NCBI GenBank assembly: GCA_942159475.1
Contig: OW804097.1
Location: 35,910,298 to 35,974,297 of the forward strand
Source of the DNA: Sthenelais limicola
Lineage: Eukaryota > Annelida > Polychaeta > Phyllodocida > Sigalionidae
Direction: 5' to 3'
Length of the DNA stretch: 64,000 nt
Part shown: one piece after another, positions 33,471-45,010 of the stretch
Position numbering within the stretch: position 1 is the stretch's first letter
Layout: each line of letters opens with the position of its first letter
Made by a program: the position numbers and the translations under genes
Notes under the pieces: generated by a model
The model's database searches: none
What the model saw: the letters and a program-made list of their open reading frames with translations, nothing else
Told to the model about the DNA's origin: nothing

Positions 33471-33797
33471 CAGCCTGGGCCCAAAGTTGAGAGACTGCCT
33501 TCAAACCGCAAAGTGCCATTATAATTCTATTAATACCGCAAAATATCATTACATTCCCATTAAAACGACGAGTCCTGGGCCAGGAAACCGACTAGCGAAG
33601 TCAGTCAGGTTCAGAAGGCAGTTTTGGTCACATAAGTTTCAGGGAGTCATTAACACTTTAGCCTTAGTCTTAGCCTTGCGGTTAAGCTTATCACTGGATG
33701 TGGTATCGAGGAATGTGGGTGTCTGGACCTAACTGAAGTAGGGGTCTAATCAGAGACATACCATCCTTATCTGATATGAGTGTTTCGACCCTCTATG
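33471..33797 (+). mobile_element. MITE family B copy with nested element
   Basis: CAGCCTGGGCCCAAAG to TTTCGACCCTCTATG; the interior is split at the AAGT of GCGAAGTAGG by a 134-bp element. Confidence 0.88.
33602..33735. mobile_element. 134-bp inverted-repeat element nested in family B
   Basis: Ends CAGTCAGGTTCAGA and TCTGGACCTAACTG (inverted, two mismatches) with an exact AAGT duplication (33598-33601, 33736-33739). The termini resemble those of family B, so the two may share a transposase. Confidence 0.88.
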
Positions 33798-34454
33798 GTA
33801 GGAAACCGTGAACCAGATTTAAAATTATCTATTTAGGTAGGTTCAATATTTTGTAGATTTCCAATCTTCGGTTTGAGATTTTGATGGCCATTCTTTGATG
33901 TATTCCAAAACATCTTTCGAAATATTATTTTCTGATTTTTTTTCACCGAAATAATCGTCCTTTCCTATTTACCTGGCTTCGAAATAAAATCCCTATTTTG
34001 GGAGCAAAAATGTCTTCGAGGCTCGGCGGAACTGGGAAGCACTCTCTTACTATTGATTATTATAAAATAAACAAAACTAATTGAATATTATGGGTTTCAC
34101 CCCATACCCTCCTTTTGCCTTGGCTTATCCTTTGTTATTTTTAGGTTTATAATATAATAATTCATATACATATTACAAATTTACGATTTGTTAAATTTTT
34201 TATAATCTATGCACACTGATTCTGCTAATTAAGATGAGTTCACAAACTTACGAAACCTGATGAATATCTTATGAAATATTATGGCAGCATTGCGAAACAA
34301 AGTTTCGTGTTTAAAAAAAAATATCTTCTGAATTATTTTGCACCGAACCCAATATCATCACAATGGCTGGTTATTCATACAACAAGGACTCCCGAGAAAG
34401 GTCCTGATTGTTGAGTTTAGTTTGGTATTTGACCATGATCACGCTACGCTATAT
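33798..34454. other. AT-rich sequence, nothing recognised
   Basis: No repeat or exon seen. Confidence 0.35.
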
Positions 34455-34490
34455 GGGTCAGATTTTCAGAAAATGTACAATCATGTACCC
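34455..34490. mobile_element. 36-bp micro-derivative of family A
   Basis: GGGTCAGATTTTCAG and the rest of one terminal repeat are joined to GTACCC, with ATAT on both sides. Only the ends remain. Confidence 0.75.
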
Positions 34491-34679
34491 ATATCTAAAG
34501 GTACTATACCACCCTCGTTACGCCCAGCTATTACAACTTCCAAAACAACCAGGTCGCGGACATGAGAATGATAAGATGGGTTGCAGTTATAGCATGCTTG
34601 TCCATGTGTTTGCATCAATAATGCATGCGGATAACATTTAGAGTTACCACACACTCTACGTCCCTTCAAGTTATTGAGG

Positions 34680-34870
34680 TTGTATTTTTTTTAAAACATT
34701 ATCTGTATTCAGGTATTTAATTACATCTAATGACAATATATGAGACACATTTTACCAAGGAGTACCTGGAAGAACTGCGATAGCAAAAGCTATATCTCCT
34801 TTTCGCATTTGTAGTTTAAAAATATCATGTAAAATTCGAAATAAAGTCTATACCATACCATACGCTCTCG
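34680..34870 (+). mobile_element. Possible LINE 3' end with CCATA tail
   Basis: TTCGAAATAAAGTCTATACC followed by ATACCATAC resembles a LINE 3' end with a short simple-repeat tail; upstream body not recognised. Confidence 0.4.
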
Positions 34871-35064
34871 CCCCAGGGGTGCTTTTCGTTGGGCCCTGTA
34901 TTAAATTATCTAAAGAGTTCGAGAGGTGACTTAAGTACAAAAGTTTGTCATTAAATTTACACCAGTATTATAACAAAAGTACAAATATAATTATGAACAG
35001 TTTGGTGATATTTGAAATTAAAGGTCCAAGTGAAGTGATGGTATGAAGAGGAGGATGGGCTATT

Positions 35065-35463
35065 GTGATGTGTTTCAGGAATATGAGTCACAAGTCGCAA
35101 ATGGCTACTTTTCAATGTCTTTTATTCAAAAGATGTCTTTGTGGGTATGTTTTTATTGTAGGGGTGCTTAACGCTGTCCATAGCATGAATACATGTACCA
35201 AATTTCAAGTTTAAAAAGTAAAGTTTGCAATGGTTCTGGATATTACCAGTAAAGTAACTAAATTCATATACTCCATACGAAGGCCTTCAAAACGCAAAGA
35301 TATAGTTAATACAATGTCCTGAAATTTGTTACATGGATTTATATGACTATAAGTGCTAAACCCTCTATAAATCAGAACATTTCAATAAAGAGATCTGGTG
35401 AAAATAGCACTTTGAAAAATATCGATTTTGCGACTTGTGAGTTATTTTACTGAAACACATCAC
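35065..35463. mobile_element. MITE family C foldback copy
   Basis: The left arm matches the family C left half; the right arm is the same half inverted, joined near 35212. Ends GTGATGTGTTTCAGG and TGAAACACATCAC. Confidence 0.8.
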
Positions 35464-35760
35464 ATATTAACATTGCTTTTCACACACAAGAATATGACGC
35501 AAAAGGCATGAAGGTGGTATTCATATATCATAATGTGAGATCTCTGGAACCTTCTACTATTTGGCATCTTTTCCACCATAACATTGGCTCTCACCTTTTA
35601 TTTTGCCATAAAGTTTCACCAAAGGTACTTGGCGGCACTCAAATAATTGCCCCAATTCTGGTCCTGCCGATCCATAGATCCATGAAAATGCCATATTTTA
35701 TCGCAACTCTTTATTTTTTTCTAACGTTAAGTACTTTGTAGGACCTCGTCGAATATATCA

Positions 35761-35995
35761 GGGTCAAGTCTTCAGAAAATGCACAATTGACTTTCACCAA
35801 TTCCCTCAAATAACCCAAATTTCAGGCAGGAATCAGGTTAAAAATACAGTTCAACATAACCAGACAGATTTATTGAATGAATGCTATACAGAATACACTC
35901 AGATATACTCAGTGTTTATCATTTTTCACACTAATTTAGCAGAATTGGAGAGATGTGTAGAAATGTAGATTGTGCATTTTCTGAAAATCTAGCCC
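35761..35995 (-). mobile_element. MITE family A copy
   Basis: 235 bp; exact ATCA duplication. Confidence 0.94.
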
Positions 35996-36182
35996 ATCAA
36001 CATAATATCTTTTTTGTGGCTCTGAGGTACTTTGGGCCGGGGCATGAGACTGGGACTGGGTTAATTACTATATGCACTTGAGTGACATCATTGTTACCCT
36101 TCTTGCCAACTTCACATATTTATAAATTACTATGCAAGCAAATTGATAAACAAATTAATGCAACTTATACATCATTGCTTGG

Positions 36183-36310
36183 ATTGGTTGCTTTACGCCC
36201 TTATCAACACTTAGAAGTGTTATATCAACGGCGGGAGAGCTGAGAGGGAGGCAGTTTATGATCATACCCAGTAAATAGAGATGGAGAAGAAGGGAGAGAG
36301 AGAGAGACAG
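36183..36310 (-). repeat. Inverted single copy of the 14852 dispersed repeat
   Basis: Reverse complement of the 82-bp unit plus its pyrimidine-rich left flank; ends in a GAGA tract. Confidence 0.85.
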
Positions 36311-36938
36311 TGAAAAAGAGGCAGGGTTTGTTTCCGATTTATCCGCTGAAAACTAGGTAGAGAAAAGAGACAGAAAGGCACTTTATGGTCATACCCAGGA
36401 CCCGATTTAATGGTCGTACTTCTAAATTTATCTCCATTAGAGTAAAAACTATATGCAAGCTGAAAATATTGTATTTATTACAAGAGCTTATGAACAAAAA
36501 CAAACAAACAAACAAACAAAGGTCGTGCAAAGCTTGTATACATATTACATAAGAAATATAGTTGACTAGGGTCACCTCAGCCAAGTCAGAATATAATTCA
36601 TGATTCCAAATATTTGTCCCAGAACAGAACCCCAGAATTTGAATTTGATCTCCAAGAAAAGGTCATAATATTTACCAGGCATAACATTTACAGCATTAAA
36701 TTGTCATGACTCGTGGCAATATTTTATAATTTCTGGTCACTCAGATGCCAAATATTAGGCTACCTCGAGATGGGCATTTTTTAATGAACTTTTTGTATTA
36801 AGATGCTGAGAATTAACAAGTGAAATTAAGGGATGGTAGTCAGGGATGGCGGGGCCCTGGGAATGGACCTACTGCATGGGTCTTAACACGCAACTTCAGA
36901 CCCAATTTCTGTTCTCAACACACGTTCAGTGATCATAA
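36311..36938. other. AT-rich sequence with an ACAA run
   Basis: (ACAA)n at about 36497-36520; nothing else recognised. Confidence 0.4.
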
Positions 36939-37173
36939 GGGTCAGATTTTCAGAAAATATACAATTGGTAGATCAATATATTAAGGAAATTAGGCTAAAT
37001 TAGGCTAAAAAATGATAAATACAGAGTATCTATGAGTACATTCGGCATCGCATTCATTTAAAGTATCAGTTCTGTTTTATTAAACTGAATTTTGAAGCTT
37101 ATTTCTGTCTTAAATGTGGGTTATTGGAGAGGATCGGTGAAGGCAAATTGTCCATTTTCTGAAAATCTGACCC
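36939..37173 (+). mobile_element. MITE family A copy
   Basis: 235 bp; exact ATAA duplication. Confidence 0.94.
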
Positions 37174-37291
37174 ATAATTGAACTAAAACTCATCTCATGT
37201 CAATGTTCGGGAGAAATGTAGGTGACATGGATTCATAATAAAAAAAGCAAAATGTAAATATATACAGGGTGTTTAACATTAGGTTAGAACA

Positions 37292-37505
37292 CACTCTAGG
37301 TCCAAACCCTCAGACTAGATAAGAATGGTATTTCAGTGATTAGACGCCTGCTTTGCTAATCGGTTTCCTGGCCTAGACCTCGGCGTTTTAATGAGAATAT
37401 AATGACATTTTGCGGTCTTAATGGAATTATAATGGCACTTTGCGGTTTGAGGCGACAGGCTTTCCCTTCGTTTGAAGGGACTATCTCAACTTTGGGCCTA
37501 GACTG
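37292..37505 (-). mobile_element. MITE family B copy
   Basis: CACTCTAGGTCCAAACC to GGGCCTAGACTG; 214 bp; flanks AACA/TACA. Confidence 0.9.
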
Positions 37506-37559
37506 TACAGGAGAAACCTAAAATTGACATCAAGTTTATTGGTTGGTATAGGGTTTGGG

Positions 37560-38000
37560 AGTTCTAATTTATGATGCAGAGGGACTTCATGAATATTCCT
37601 CATAAATAACTTCGCATAACAAAACAGTGCATCTTGATTAATTAATTATGATAATTGATTAATCCTCTTTTCATCAGTCTAATTATTCGCTCTAATGTCT
37701 TCTGATAGCAAGTCAATTCGCAACCTGCGCGCGATCTGCATATCAAAATATACACCGCATTGTACCTCATGATTATATACGCGTTCTACCGGAACCGGAA
37801 ACACATTACAGGTGTCACTATCATGAATCCTTTGAGTAATTAAGCGAGTGCACCAATCGGTAATTAGAGGTGTAATTAAGGTGGCCTTATTCTGCCGACC
37901 GACAAATAACATTGACTTCATAGCGCACGCTTTGTTCTGCGTTCACATTAAGAAATACGTCCCTTTCATAATTAAATGTTACTAATTATATTGGGTCATC
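37560..38000. promoter_or_regulatory. Candidate developmental enhancer (homeodomain-site cluster)
   Basis: Unique sequence with at least ten TAATTA/TAATTG/ATTAAT-type words (37635-37665, 37680, 37832, 37860, 37871, 37969, 37981), a forkhead-like ATAAATAA (37602) and AACAAAACAG. It carries no transposon and no ORF of note. The density stands out even for this base composition. The regulatory role is inferred from site clustering only. Confidence 0.45.
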
Positions 38001-38078
38001 AGGGGTAAAGAAGACCGAGAAGAAGAAGGGGGATAACGCACACAGAGCCTTTATTGTATGATGCAGTGTAATGACATG

Positions 38079-38173
38079 TACACTCTATACGAGACCTGTA
38101 GGCAGTAAACATCAAAGCCCTCTAACGTTAAGGCTATGGTACGCCGCTGCCTACAGGACGAGTATAGAGTGTA
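38079..38173. repeat. Imperfect hairpin, 27-bp arms
   Basis: TACACTCTATACGAG...CTGTAGGCAG pairs with CTGCCTACAG...AGTATAGAGTGTA; loop about 41 bases. May be a small foldback element. Confidence 0.75.
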
Positions 38174-38567
38174 TGGACACAAGGGTAAAGCACTAGGGGT
38201 GTGTAGGTGGACTAGGTTTCCAGGACAACCTTCAGATATGTTTGATTTATTCCAATTTCAGATCAAAGCGGCATGCTGCAAGTGGGCAGTTTAATGACCT
38301 GTCTATGAGCTTAATTTTACTTAATTCCATTTATTTATTATCTTTAGGGAGAAATAAGGGGCAAAAAAGGATTCGATTCTTTCCTAATCAATGGGTAGGT
38401 ATGTCAATAAAACGTTTGTTCTTTAGATGCGGACGGGGGGAAGGGGTAAATTACTATCTTACCTCATTCATTATTCTCTTCACAATTTTTCTGGTTCATA
38501 AAACAAAGCATTTCCCTCTGCAAGCATCCGTTCCGAAATTGAGCTAATGCAAATAAAACAAGATTAG
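38174..38567. other. AT-rich sequence, nothing recognised
   Basis: The open frame of 101 codons here has no domain. Confidence 0.35.
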
Positions 38568-38800
38568 ATTTTTAGATTTAAAATATTTTATTCAGGACAT
38601 TGAACATTTCCATACGTACAGTACAAATATTCTCAGGACAGACTGATTTTACAGAAAAAGGAATAAGGTTACAAATATATGTAGAATCAGTACAATATAG
38701 GTTATTACGAACAGACAGTTAATAGTTACTGCTATATAATTTTTTAAATTACATTAATTAAATTACATTTTTAATGGCATTTTCGTATAGTATACGATAC
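38568..38800 (-). mobile_element. Retrotransposon family R 3' end
   Basis: ATTTTATTCAGGACATTGAAC...TTCTCAG...ACTGATTTTA; reversed LINE terminus with AATAAA on the minus strand and an ATCTAAAAATCT-type tail. Confidence 0.7.
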
Positions 38801-39099
38801 ATACATACTACAGGTTTTCAATATAGAAATAAAATACATGCTCTCATCACAAATCACTGATGACAGTGTGGGTGCTGACGAGCAACTTAAAAAGAAATAC
38901 AACTATTACCACTGACGCCGTGCTCTATCACAATCCTAGTGTGGTTTCTGTTTATCTACCTGTGTCTAAAACGTTGCCCTGTGGGGATCCGCCAGGATGT
39001 TGAAGGTAACACCAAGGTGGTCTTAATATTTATCCCCGTCCCACTGTATCCTGCATGGAAAACAAAGGAGAAGAAAACAGCAATTGCCACACAACATAG

Positions 39100-39323
39100 G
39101 GGTCACATTGTCAGAAAATGTACAATTGGCAGCTCTACACATTTAGTAAACTACGCTAAATTAGGCTGAACAAATGATAAATACCAGTTATATCTGAGTA
39201 TATTTTGTATTATGTTGTTTTAAAATATCTGTTCTGCTATATTAAACTGTATTTTGAAGCTCATTCCGTTTTAAATTTGATGATTGATGAAGGCAAATTG
39301 TACATTTTCTGACAATCTGACCC
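39100..39323 (+). mobile_element. MITE family A copy
   Basis: Plus orientation with a short deletion near the right end; flanks ATAG/ATAT. Confidence 0.9.
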
Positions 39324-39483
39324 ATATGAATAATTAGGACAAGAAGTATTACCCTGAATGTTGTACAGTTTCAATGAATGATGTGTAGACAAAAATACTT
39401 TTATCAATTGTCTGTAGAACAGCAGCCATTAAGGGGATATTTCGAGAATGTTGATCATGACAGAACCGGTTTTGTTGTTATAG

Positions 39484-39718
39484 GGGTCAGATTTTCAGAA
39501 AATGTACAATTCAACTTCGCCAATCTCATCAAATAACCCAAATGTCAGACGAAAATAAAGTTAAAAATACAGTTCAACCTAACCAAACAGATTGCTAGAA
39601 TCAATGCCATGCCAAACATACTCAAATTGACCTAATGTCGAACAAATTACAGCCTAAAATTACAGAATTTACTCAATGTGTACAGCTGCCAATTGTACAT
39701 TTTCTGAAAATCTGACCC
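39484..39718 (-). mobile_element. MITE family A copy
   Basis: 235 bp, minus orientation; flanks ATAG/ATAT. Confidence 0.92.
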
Positions 39719-40278
39719 ATATGTGGACTTCTTGTGAGAATATCTGTAGTCGTGAAACCAAGTAACTACAGTAGCAATAACAGGTAGGTTCTCACCCTTA
39801 TTTGTATTTTCTACTTGTTTATTCACCTGTGTTTACGTATCAATGCTAGTCCTATAAATCGTTCAACATAATTTTCCCTTTTTAATGTTTATCACACTAT
39901 GGGATTTTCCCTTGTATTGACGTATACACGTAAATGTTTTTGAACACAACATTGATGAACAATATTGGCTAATGGAAAGAGGACAAATTAAGTATATACG
40001 GGACCAACCATTATTTTGAGAATGACAGGGTGTAGGTATTCATTTATAATTTTAAAAAAATCGATATGGTAGCTATCCGTTGCTATTATTACCTTTCAGT
40101 TTAAGAAAGAAGGGATTTCCTAAGTAGTCCTGTACGGCTAAGTAATTTCATTTCCATTTTGTAAGGGATATGATATGGGAAGCTACAAGAAACTACAAGA
40201 CCTAACTTCACTCAGATGTTCTCAACACATTTTTACAAATAACTTGCACGTATGAGAGAATATTTCAATTCAATCTAT
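39719..40278. other. AT-rich sequence, nothing recognised
   Basis: Ends in an (AT)n tract at about 40279-40301. Confidence 0.35.
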
Positions 40279-40301
40279 ATGCATATATATATATATATAT
40301 A

Positions 40302-40505
40302 TGATGTGTTACAGGAAAATGAGACACAAGTCGCAAAATGCTACTTTACAAAGTGTTTTATTCACTACATGATGTCTTTGTGGGAATGTTTTCATTTTTA
40401 GGGATCTTAACGCCTCTCGTAGCATGAATTTATTACCAGATTTCAGGACAGTGTATTAAACATATATATCCATGCATTTTGAAAGCCATTTGATAGAGTA
40501 TGTAG
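40302..40505 (+). mobile_element. MITE family C, left-half fragment
   Basis: TGATGTGTTACAGG and GACACAAGTCGC, then the left interior; truncated on the right next to a family A fragment. Confidence 0.8.
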
Positions 40506-40523
40506 ACCAGAGGATCCCTTAGG

Positions 40524-40643
40524 TATGAATACAATACCGAAAACACTCAGATATACTCACTATTTGTTATTTTTCACACTAGCTTCGCAGAGTTTGAGAG
40601 ATGTGTAGAAATGTATATTGTGCATATTCTGAAAATCTGATCC
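40524..40643 (-). mobile_element. MITE family A, right-half fragment
   Basis: From TGAATACAATACC to AAAATCTGATCC; left half replaced by family C sequence. Confidence 0.8.
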
Positions 40644-40850
40644 AAATAGTTGTGACATGGGAGGAATACTACAATGATATTTAAACCACCTTTAAAAGCC
40701 GTTTTCCATTATGTTAGAATAATTATAATGATATATCAAAGGAGGTAAAAACATTATTTCAATCATTATTGGAAAGTATTAGACTTGTCTTGTTGGGTTT
40801 ATGTATTCTGCAGTTTCCGACACCCTATACTAGTAGGCATTTCTATATAT

Positions 40851-41087
40851 GGGTCGGATTTTCAGAAAATGTACAATTGGCAGCTCTACATTATTTAGTA
40901 ATTTCTGCTAAATTCTGCTAAAAAAGTGATACATTTTGGGTATATCTGAGTATATTTGGTATCGTATTGATTTAAAGTATCAGTTCTGTTATGTTAAACT
41001 GCATTTTGAAGCTTATTTTTGTGTTAAATGCGGGTTATTTGAGAGGATTGGTCAAGGCGAATTGTACATGTTCTGAAAATCTGACCC
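40851..41087 (+). mobile_element. MITE family A copy
   Basis: 237 bp; ATAT on both sides. Confidence 0.93.
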
Positions 41088-41257
41088 ATATATCCTTACT
41101 TACAATATATGGTCTTAGCAGAATAATAGTCCCTTCTTTAAACTAAACCTATTACCGTACATCATTATAATCTAAGGAAAACGATGGTCAATGCCTGTGA
41201 AAAACATGATTTATTCCAGTTCTAAGATTAACACACGTCATGGTAATAAGGGTATAT

Positions 41258-41492
41258 GGGTGAAATTGTCAGAAAATGTACAATTCACCGTCACCAATTC
41301 TCTCAAATAACCCAAATTTCAGACCAAAATAAAGTTCAAAATACAGTTCAACCTAACCTAATAGATTGCTAGAATCAATGCAATGCCGAATATACTCGAA
41401 TTTACCTAGTATTGACCAAACTACATCCTAATTAAGCAGAATTTACTAAATGTGTAGATCTGCCGATTGTACATTTTCTGAAAAACTGACCC
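41258..41492 (-). mobile_element. MITE family A copy
   Basis: 235 bp; left end GGGTGAAATTGTCAG, ATAT on both sides. Confidence 0.93.
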
Positions 41493-41723
41493 ATATGTAT
41501 CCTCTTTACCCTTGTCATCATTGGGACAAAATGACGTCATATAGCCCATGTAGATGGAGGCATGTGTGTGGTAGGCAGACTGAGACCAGGATCATGTAGC
41601 ATTAGTGTTACCTTGGCAACACAAAGAGGGGTCAAAGCTGTTTTAATGGTGGATGGCAGATATTCCTCACCTGTGTCACCCCTGGCCTCCACACACTCCC
41701 ATATCAAATATTGAGTCATTTAT

Positions 41724-41958
41724 GGGTCAGATTTCCAGAAAATGTACAATTGGCAGTTCTACACATTTAGTAAATGCTGCTAAATTAGGCTGAAAAATGA
41801 TGAATACCAGGTATATCTGAGTATATTTGGTATTGAGTTGATTAAAAGTATCAGTTCTGTTATGTTAAACTGCATTTTGAAGCTCATTTTTGTCTTAAAT
41901 ATGAGTTATTTGAGAGGATTGGTGAAGGCGAATTGTATATTTTCTGAAGATCTGACCC
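41724..41958 (+). mobile_element. MITE family A copy
   Basis: 235 bp; exact TTAT duplication. Confidence 0.94.
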
Positions 41959-42149
41959 TTATGCTCATTACACCTTTTAACGTCTGGTGATACCTGCAAG
42001 GCAAAACACAGGAGATATTCTGTATCGATATTTGATTATGTAGTATAGGGAATAATTCACAACAAGTTATTTAAATCAATAAATCACTAGCAAATCATTA
42101 GCATACGAATCCTGTCTTGCACATATATAATAATGTATAACTATACTAT

Positions 42150-42546
42150 GCATACTTTTGATTAGTAATGGTTAATATGTAAGAGCACGGCGTCGACAAC
42201 ACTGTATAAAATCATGTTTTTAACTTTTCCCTTCTTCTCAATAATCCACCACTGACAAGGTGATATGAGTTGGAGGCTTGTTCTTAATTCTCATTAATTA
42301 TCGTGTACCTTATTACTTTTGTATTTAATTGTAACTTAAATTTAGTAAATTATCTCATATTTAATATATGAATGTATTTTGATTTTGTACTGTCCTAAAC
42401 AGCGATAATGTATAACATCCTCCTTTTCTCTAATTGTTTAAATCAGGCTGTCCTGAAAATATTCATACTTATACGTGTGGAAATGTTGTAGACCTGAATA
42501 AAATATTTTCTAAATCAATCAAATCTGGTAAAAAAAAAAAAAAAAG
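42150..42546 (+). mobile_element. Retrotransposon family R 3' end, plus-strand copy with poly(A)
   Basis: AAATCAGGCTGTCCTGAAAA...GACCTGAATAAAATATTTT, then a run of about 15 A. It matches the reversed termini at 38568, 44768, 56872 and others. The 5' limit is a guess. Confidence 0.65.
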
Positions 42547-42739
42547 TAAGTTAAAAAAAGGTGTTTCGATTTAACCCCACCCCACCTTGAAAAATCTTCC
42601 CCTACCTGAAAATGTTTTTGACCATGCCTGATTTTTTTTTGATTTCTTTAACAAAAAAAATCTAATAAAAGTAGGAAAACAGGTTTTCCTAACCCGGAAC
42701 TGTCAAAAAGCACATTTTTCCTTGTTCAAAACATCTATT

Positions 42740-42816
42740 GCCCCCGTTGCATAACAATCTGCGAGTAGCTTTTTCAGTGATAATATTTAGCTCGCAGATT
42801 GTTATGCAATGGGGGC
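42740..42816. repeat. Hairpin with 26-bp arms
   Basis: Arms 42740-42765 and 42791-42816 pair with one mismatch (outer part GCCCCC...), loop 25 bases. Confidence 0.9.
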
Positions 42817-42974
42817 ATTGTTATAAAATAGACTTTATTTTAGTTCCTTGAAGGTGGTTTCCTAAATTTATTTTAAAAAGTTACCACCCCCATACCCAGT
42901 TTTCAGCCAGATAAATCGGAAACACACGGTTCTATTTATTTTGCCTAACAAATGAGACCAAATGTTTGGACATT

Positions 42975-42998
42975 TTCATTCATTCATTCATTCATTCA
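42975..42998. repeat. (TTCA)n microsatellite
   Basis: Six tandem units. Confidence 0.9.
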
Positions 42999-43216
42999 TG
43001 GAACATCGTCAATGACTGAAGGACCCGTTCACCATATTCCAATGCGACCAATATCCCAAGTAAATAACATCAATTAATAAAAAAAACTGACATACTAAGT
43101 GGACGTAAATAACTTTTATCTTTATTTGCAGCATGCGTTTGGTAGTTTTACACCCCAAAATACAAATAGGATATATAATGCATGTGGCATGGGGCCAAGT
43201 GGGCATAAAAGCAACT

Positions 43217-43451
43217 GGGTCAGTTTTTCAGAAAATGCACAATCTACATTTCTACACATCTCTCAAATTCTGCTAAATTAGAGTGAAAAATGATAAATAC
43301 TGAGTATATCTGTGTGTATTCTGTATAGTATTCATTCAATAAATCTGTCTGGTTACGTTAAACTGTATTTTGAACCCGATTTTTGTCTGAAATTTGAGTT
43401 ATTTGAGGAGATTGGTGAAGGCCAATTATACATTTTGTGAAGACTTGACCC
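43217..43451 (+). mobile_element. MITE family A copy
   Basis: 235 bp; right end AGACTTGACCC; flanks AACT/AGCT. Confidence 0.9.
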
Positions 43452-43573
43452 AGCTCTATCTAATATCACCTGTCTTTGCCTCACCGTATTCAATGGACCG
43501 CCCTTGGTTAGTCCACCCTCCAAACCTTGGAGAAGCTCTTATTCCTATATACTCTGGAAATTTAATAGTATAT

Positions 43574-43801
43574 GGGTGAAATCTTAATAAAATTCGCCTT
43601 GACCAATCCTCTCAAATAAACCAAATTTAAGACAAAAATGAGGTTCAAAATACAGTTCAACAGAACTAAACAGATTGTTTGAATCAACCCAATACCAAAT
43701 ATTATCAGATATACCTAGAATTGACCATTTTTCGGCAGAATTTAGCAGAATTTCCTAAATGTGTAGTGCTGCGGATTGTTCATTTTCTGGAAATCTGACC
43801 C
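43574..43801 (-). mobile_element. MITE family A copy
   Basis: ATAT on both sides; small deletion after the left end. Confidence 0.9.
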
Positions 43802-43931
43802 ATATATACAAAGGGTATTACAATAAAGCATCGAGTGAGAAAGCAACCCACCGCCCTACAGTGGGACTAGTGTTATTTGTCTCCTAAAAACAAGTAAGAT
43901 ATTCCCTCAAATTCAAGTGTCTACTGTATGT

Positions 43932-44577
43932 GGGTCAGATCTTCAGAAAATGTACAATTGGCCTTTACCAATCCTCTCAAATAACCCAAAATTTGAGACG
44001 AAAATCAGGTTCAAAACGAGATAAGATAGGTCGAGATAAGAAAGCCAATGTACCCCGACACAAAAAAATCAATGCTGAATTGTCAAGATCTCTGTAACCT
44101 TGTTGCTTTTATTAATCGTATACTGTACAAAGATATTGTCTGATAATCTTGCACTGACGTGAGGTGCCAAATGGAAAAAAACAAAAAACAAAATTTTGTA
44201 CTGTACATACTCTGATCCAGGAGCACATAACTCCAAAATGTTTCTGAACCTGACCACTCTATGTAATCTATGTCGGTTCAAGTTGCTATATAAATGTTAA
44301 AATTTAAATTATTATAAAATTATACTGTATCATTGAAAGTTAGCATTTTTCCCTTGAGTCTGTGAGATTATCTCTGTAAAACATTGAAATCAGCTCAATA
44401 AAATTTCTTTAAAAAAAAAAAAAAAACTCAGTTCAACATAACCAGACAGATTTATTGAATGAATACAATACAGAATATACTCAGATATCCCTAGTATTTA
44501 TATATTTTCACTCTAATTTAGCGGAATTTGATGGATGTGTAGAACTGTAGATTGTGCATTTTCTGAAAATCTGACCC
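43932..44577 (-). mobile_element. MITE family A copy split by a retroposed insert
   Basis: Exact ATGT duplication outside. The two halves join to a normal copy when 44018-44426 is removed. Confidence 0.92.
44018..44426 (+). mobile_element. Polyadenylated retroposed insert
   Basis: About 400 bp ending in AATAAA (44397-44402) and about 16 A, inside a family A copy. A short AAAAC flank may be the target duplication. The source is a transcript or a 5'-truncated LINE not otherwise recognised here. Confidence 0.8.
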
Positions 44578-44767
44578 ATGTAACAAATTACATGTATCTG
44601 AAAAAATCTAATTGTACAAATAGTGATTCAATAACATATAGCGTCGAAGTTGCGTTCTCTCTCCTAACGTACGTAAGTTAAGAAACTTATGATATGAATT
44701 TGGTTTGCGGAGAGCTGGATAAGTTTGAAAACATTGATGAAATATGCCACAGATTCTCTAAAGGTTT

Positions 44768-45010
44768 TGATTTGATTTTGAAATTATTTTATTCAGGTCA
44801 TACACATTTTCATACATTGAGTACAAATTTGCTCAGTATAGCCTGATTTTATCGAATGCATTTTACGTAAATTCTCAAGCAATTATTAGTCAAATGAAGT
44901 CTAATATTTAAACTAAGTGCTAAAATATATCACATCAAAGGTAATAATACAACAAATGAAGAATATCCTCAAAGACACCAACTTTCAATACATGGATACA
45001 ATGAATTAAC
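44768..45010 (-). mobile_element. Retrotransposon family R 3' end
   Basis: ATTTTATTCAGGTCATACAC...GCTCAG...GCCTGATTTTA, reversed terminus. Confidence 0.7.

Noticed and set aside
40279..40303. (AT)n tract as a promoter-like TATA region
   Set aside because: Simple microsatellite with no nearby transcript evidence.
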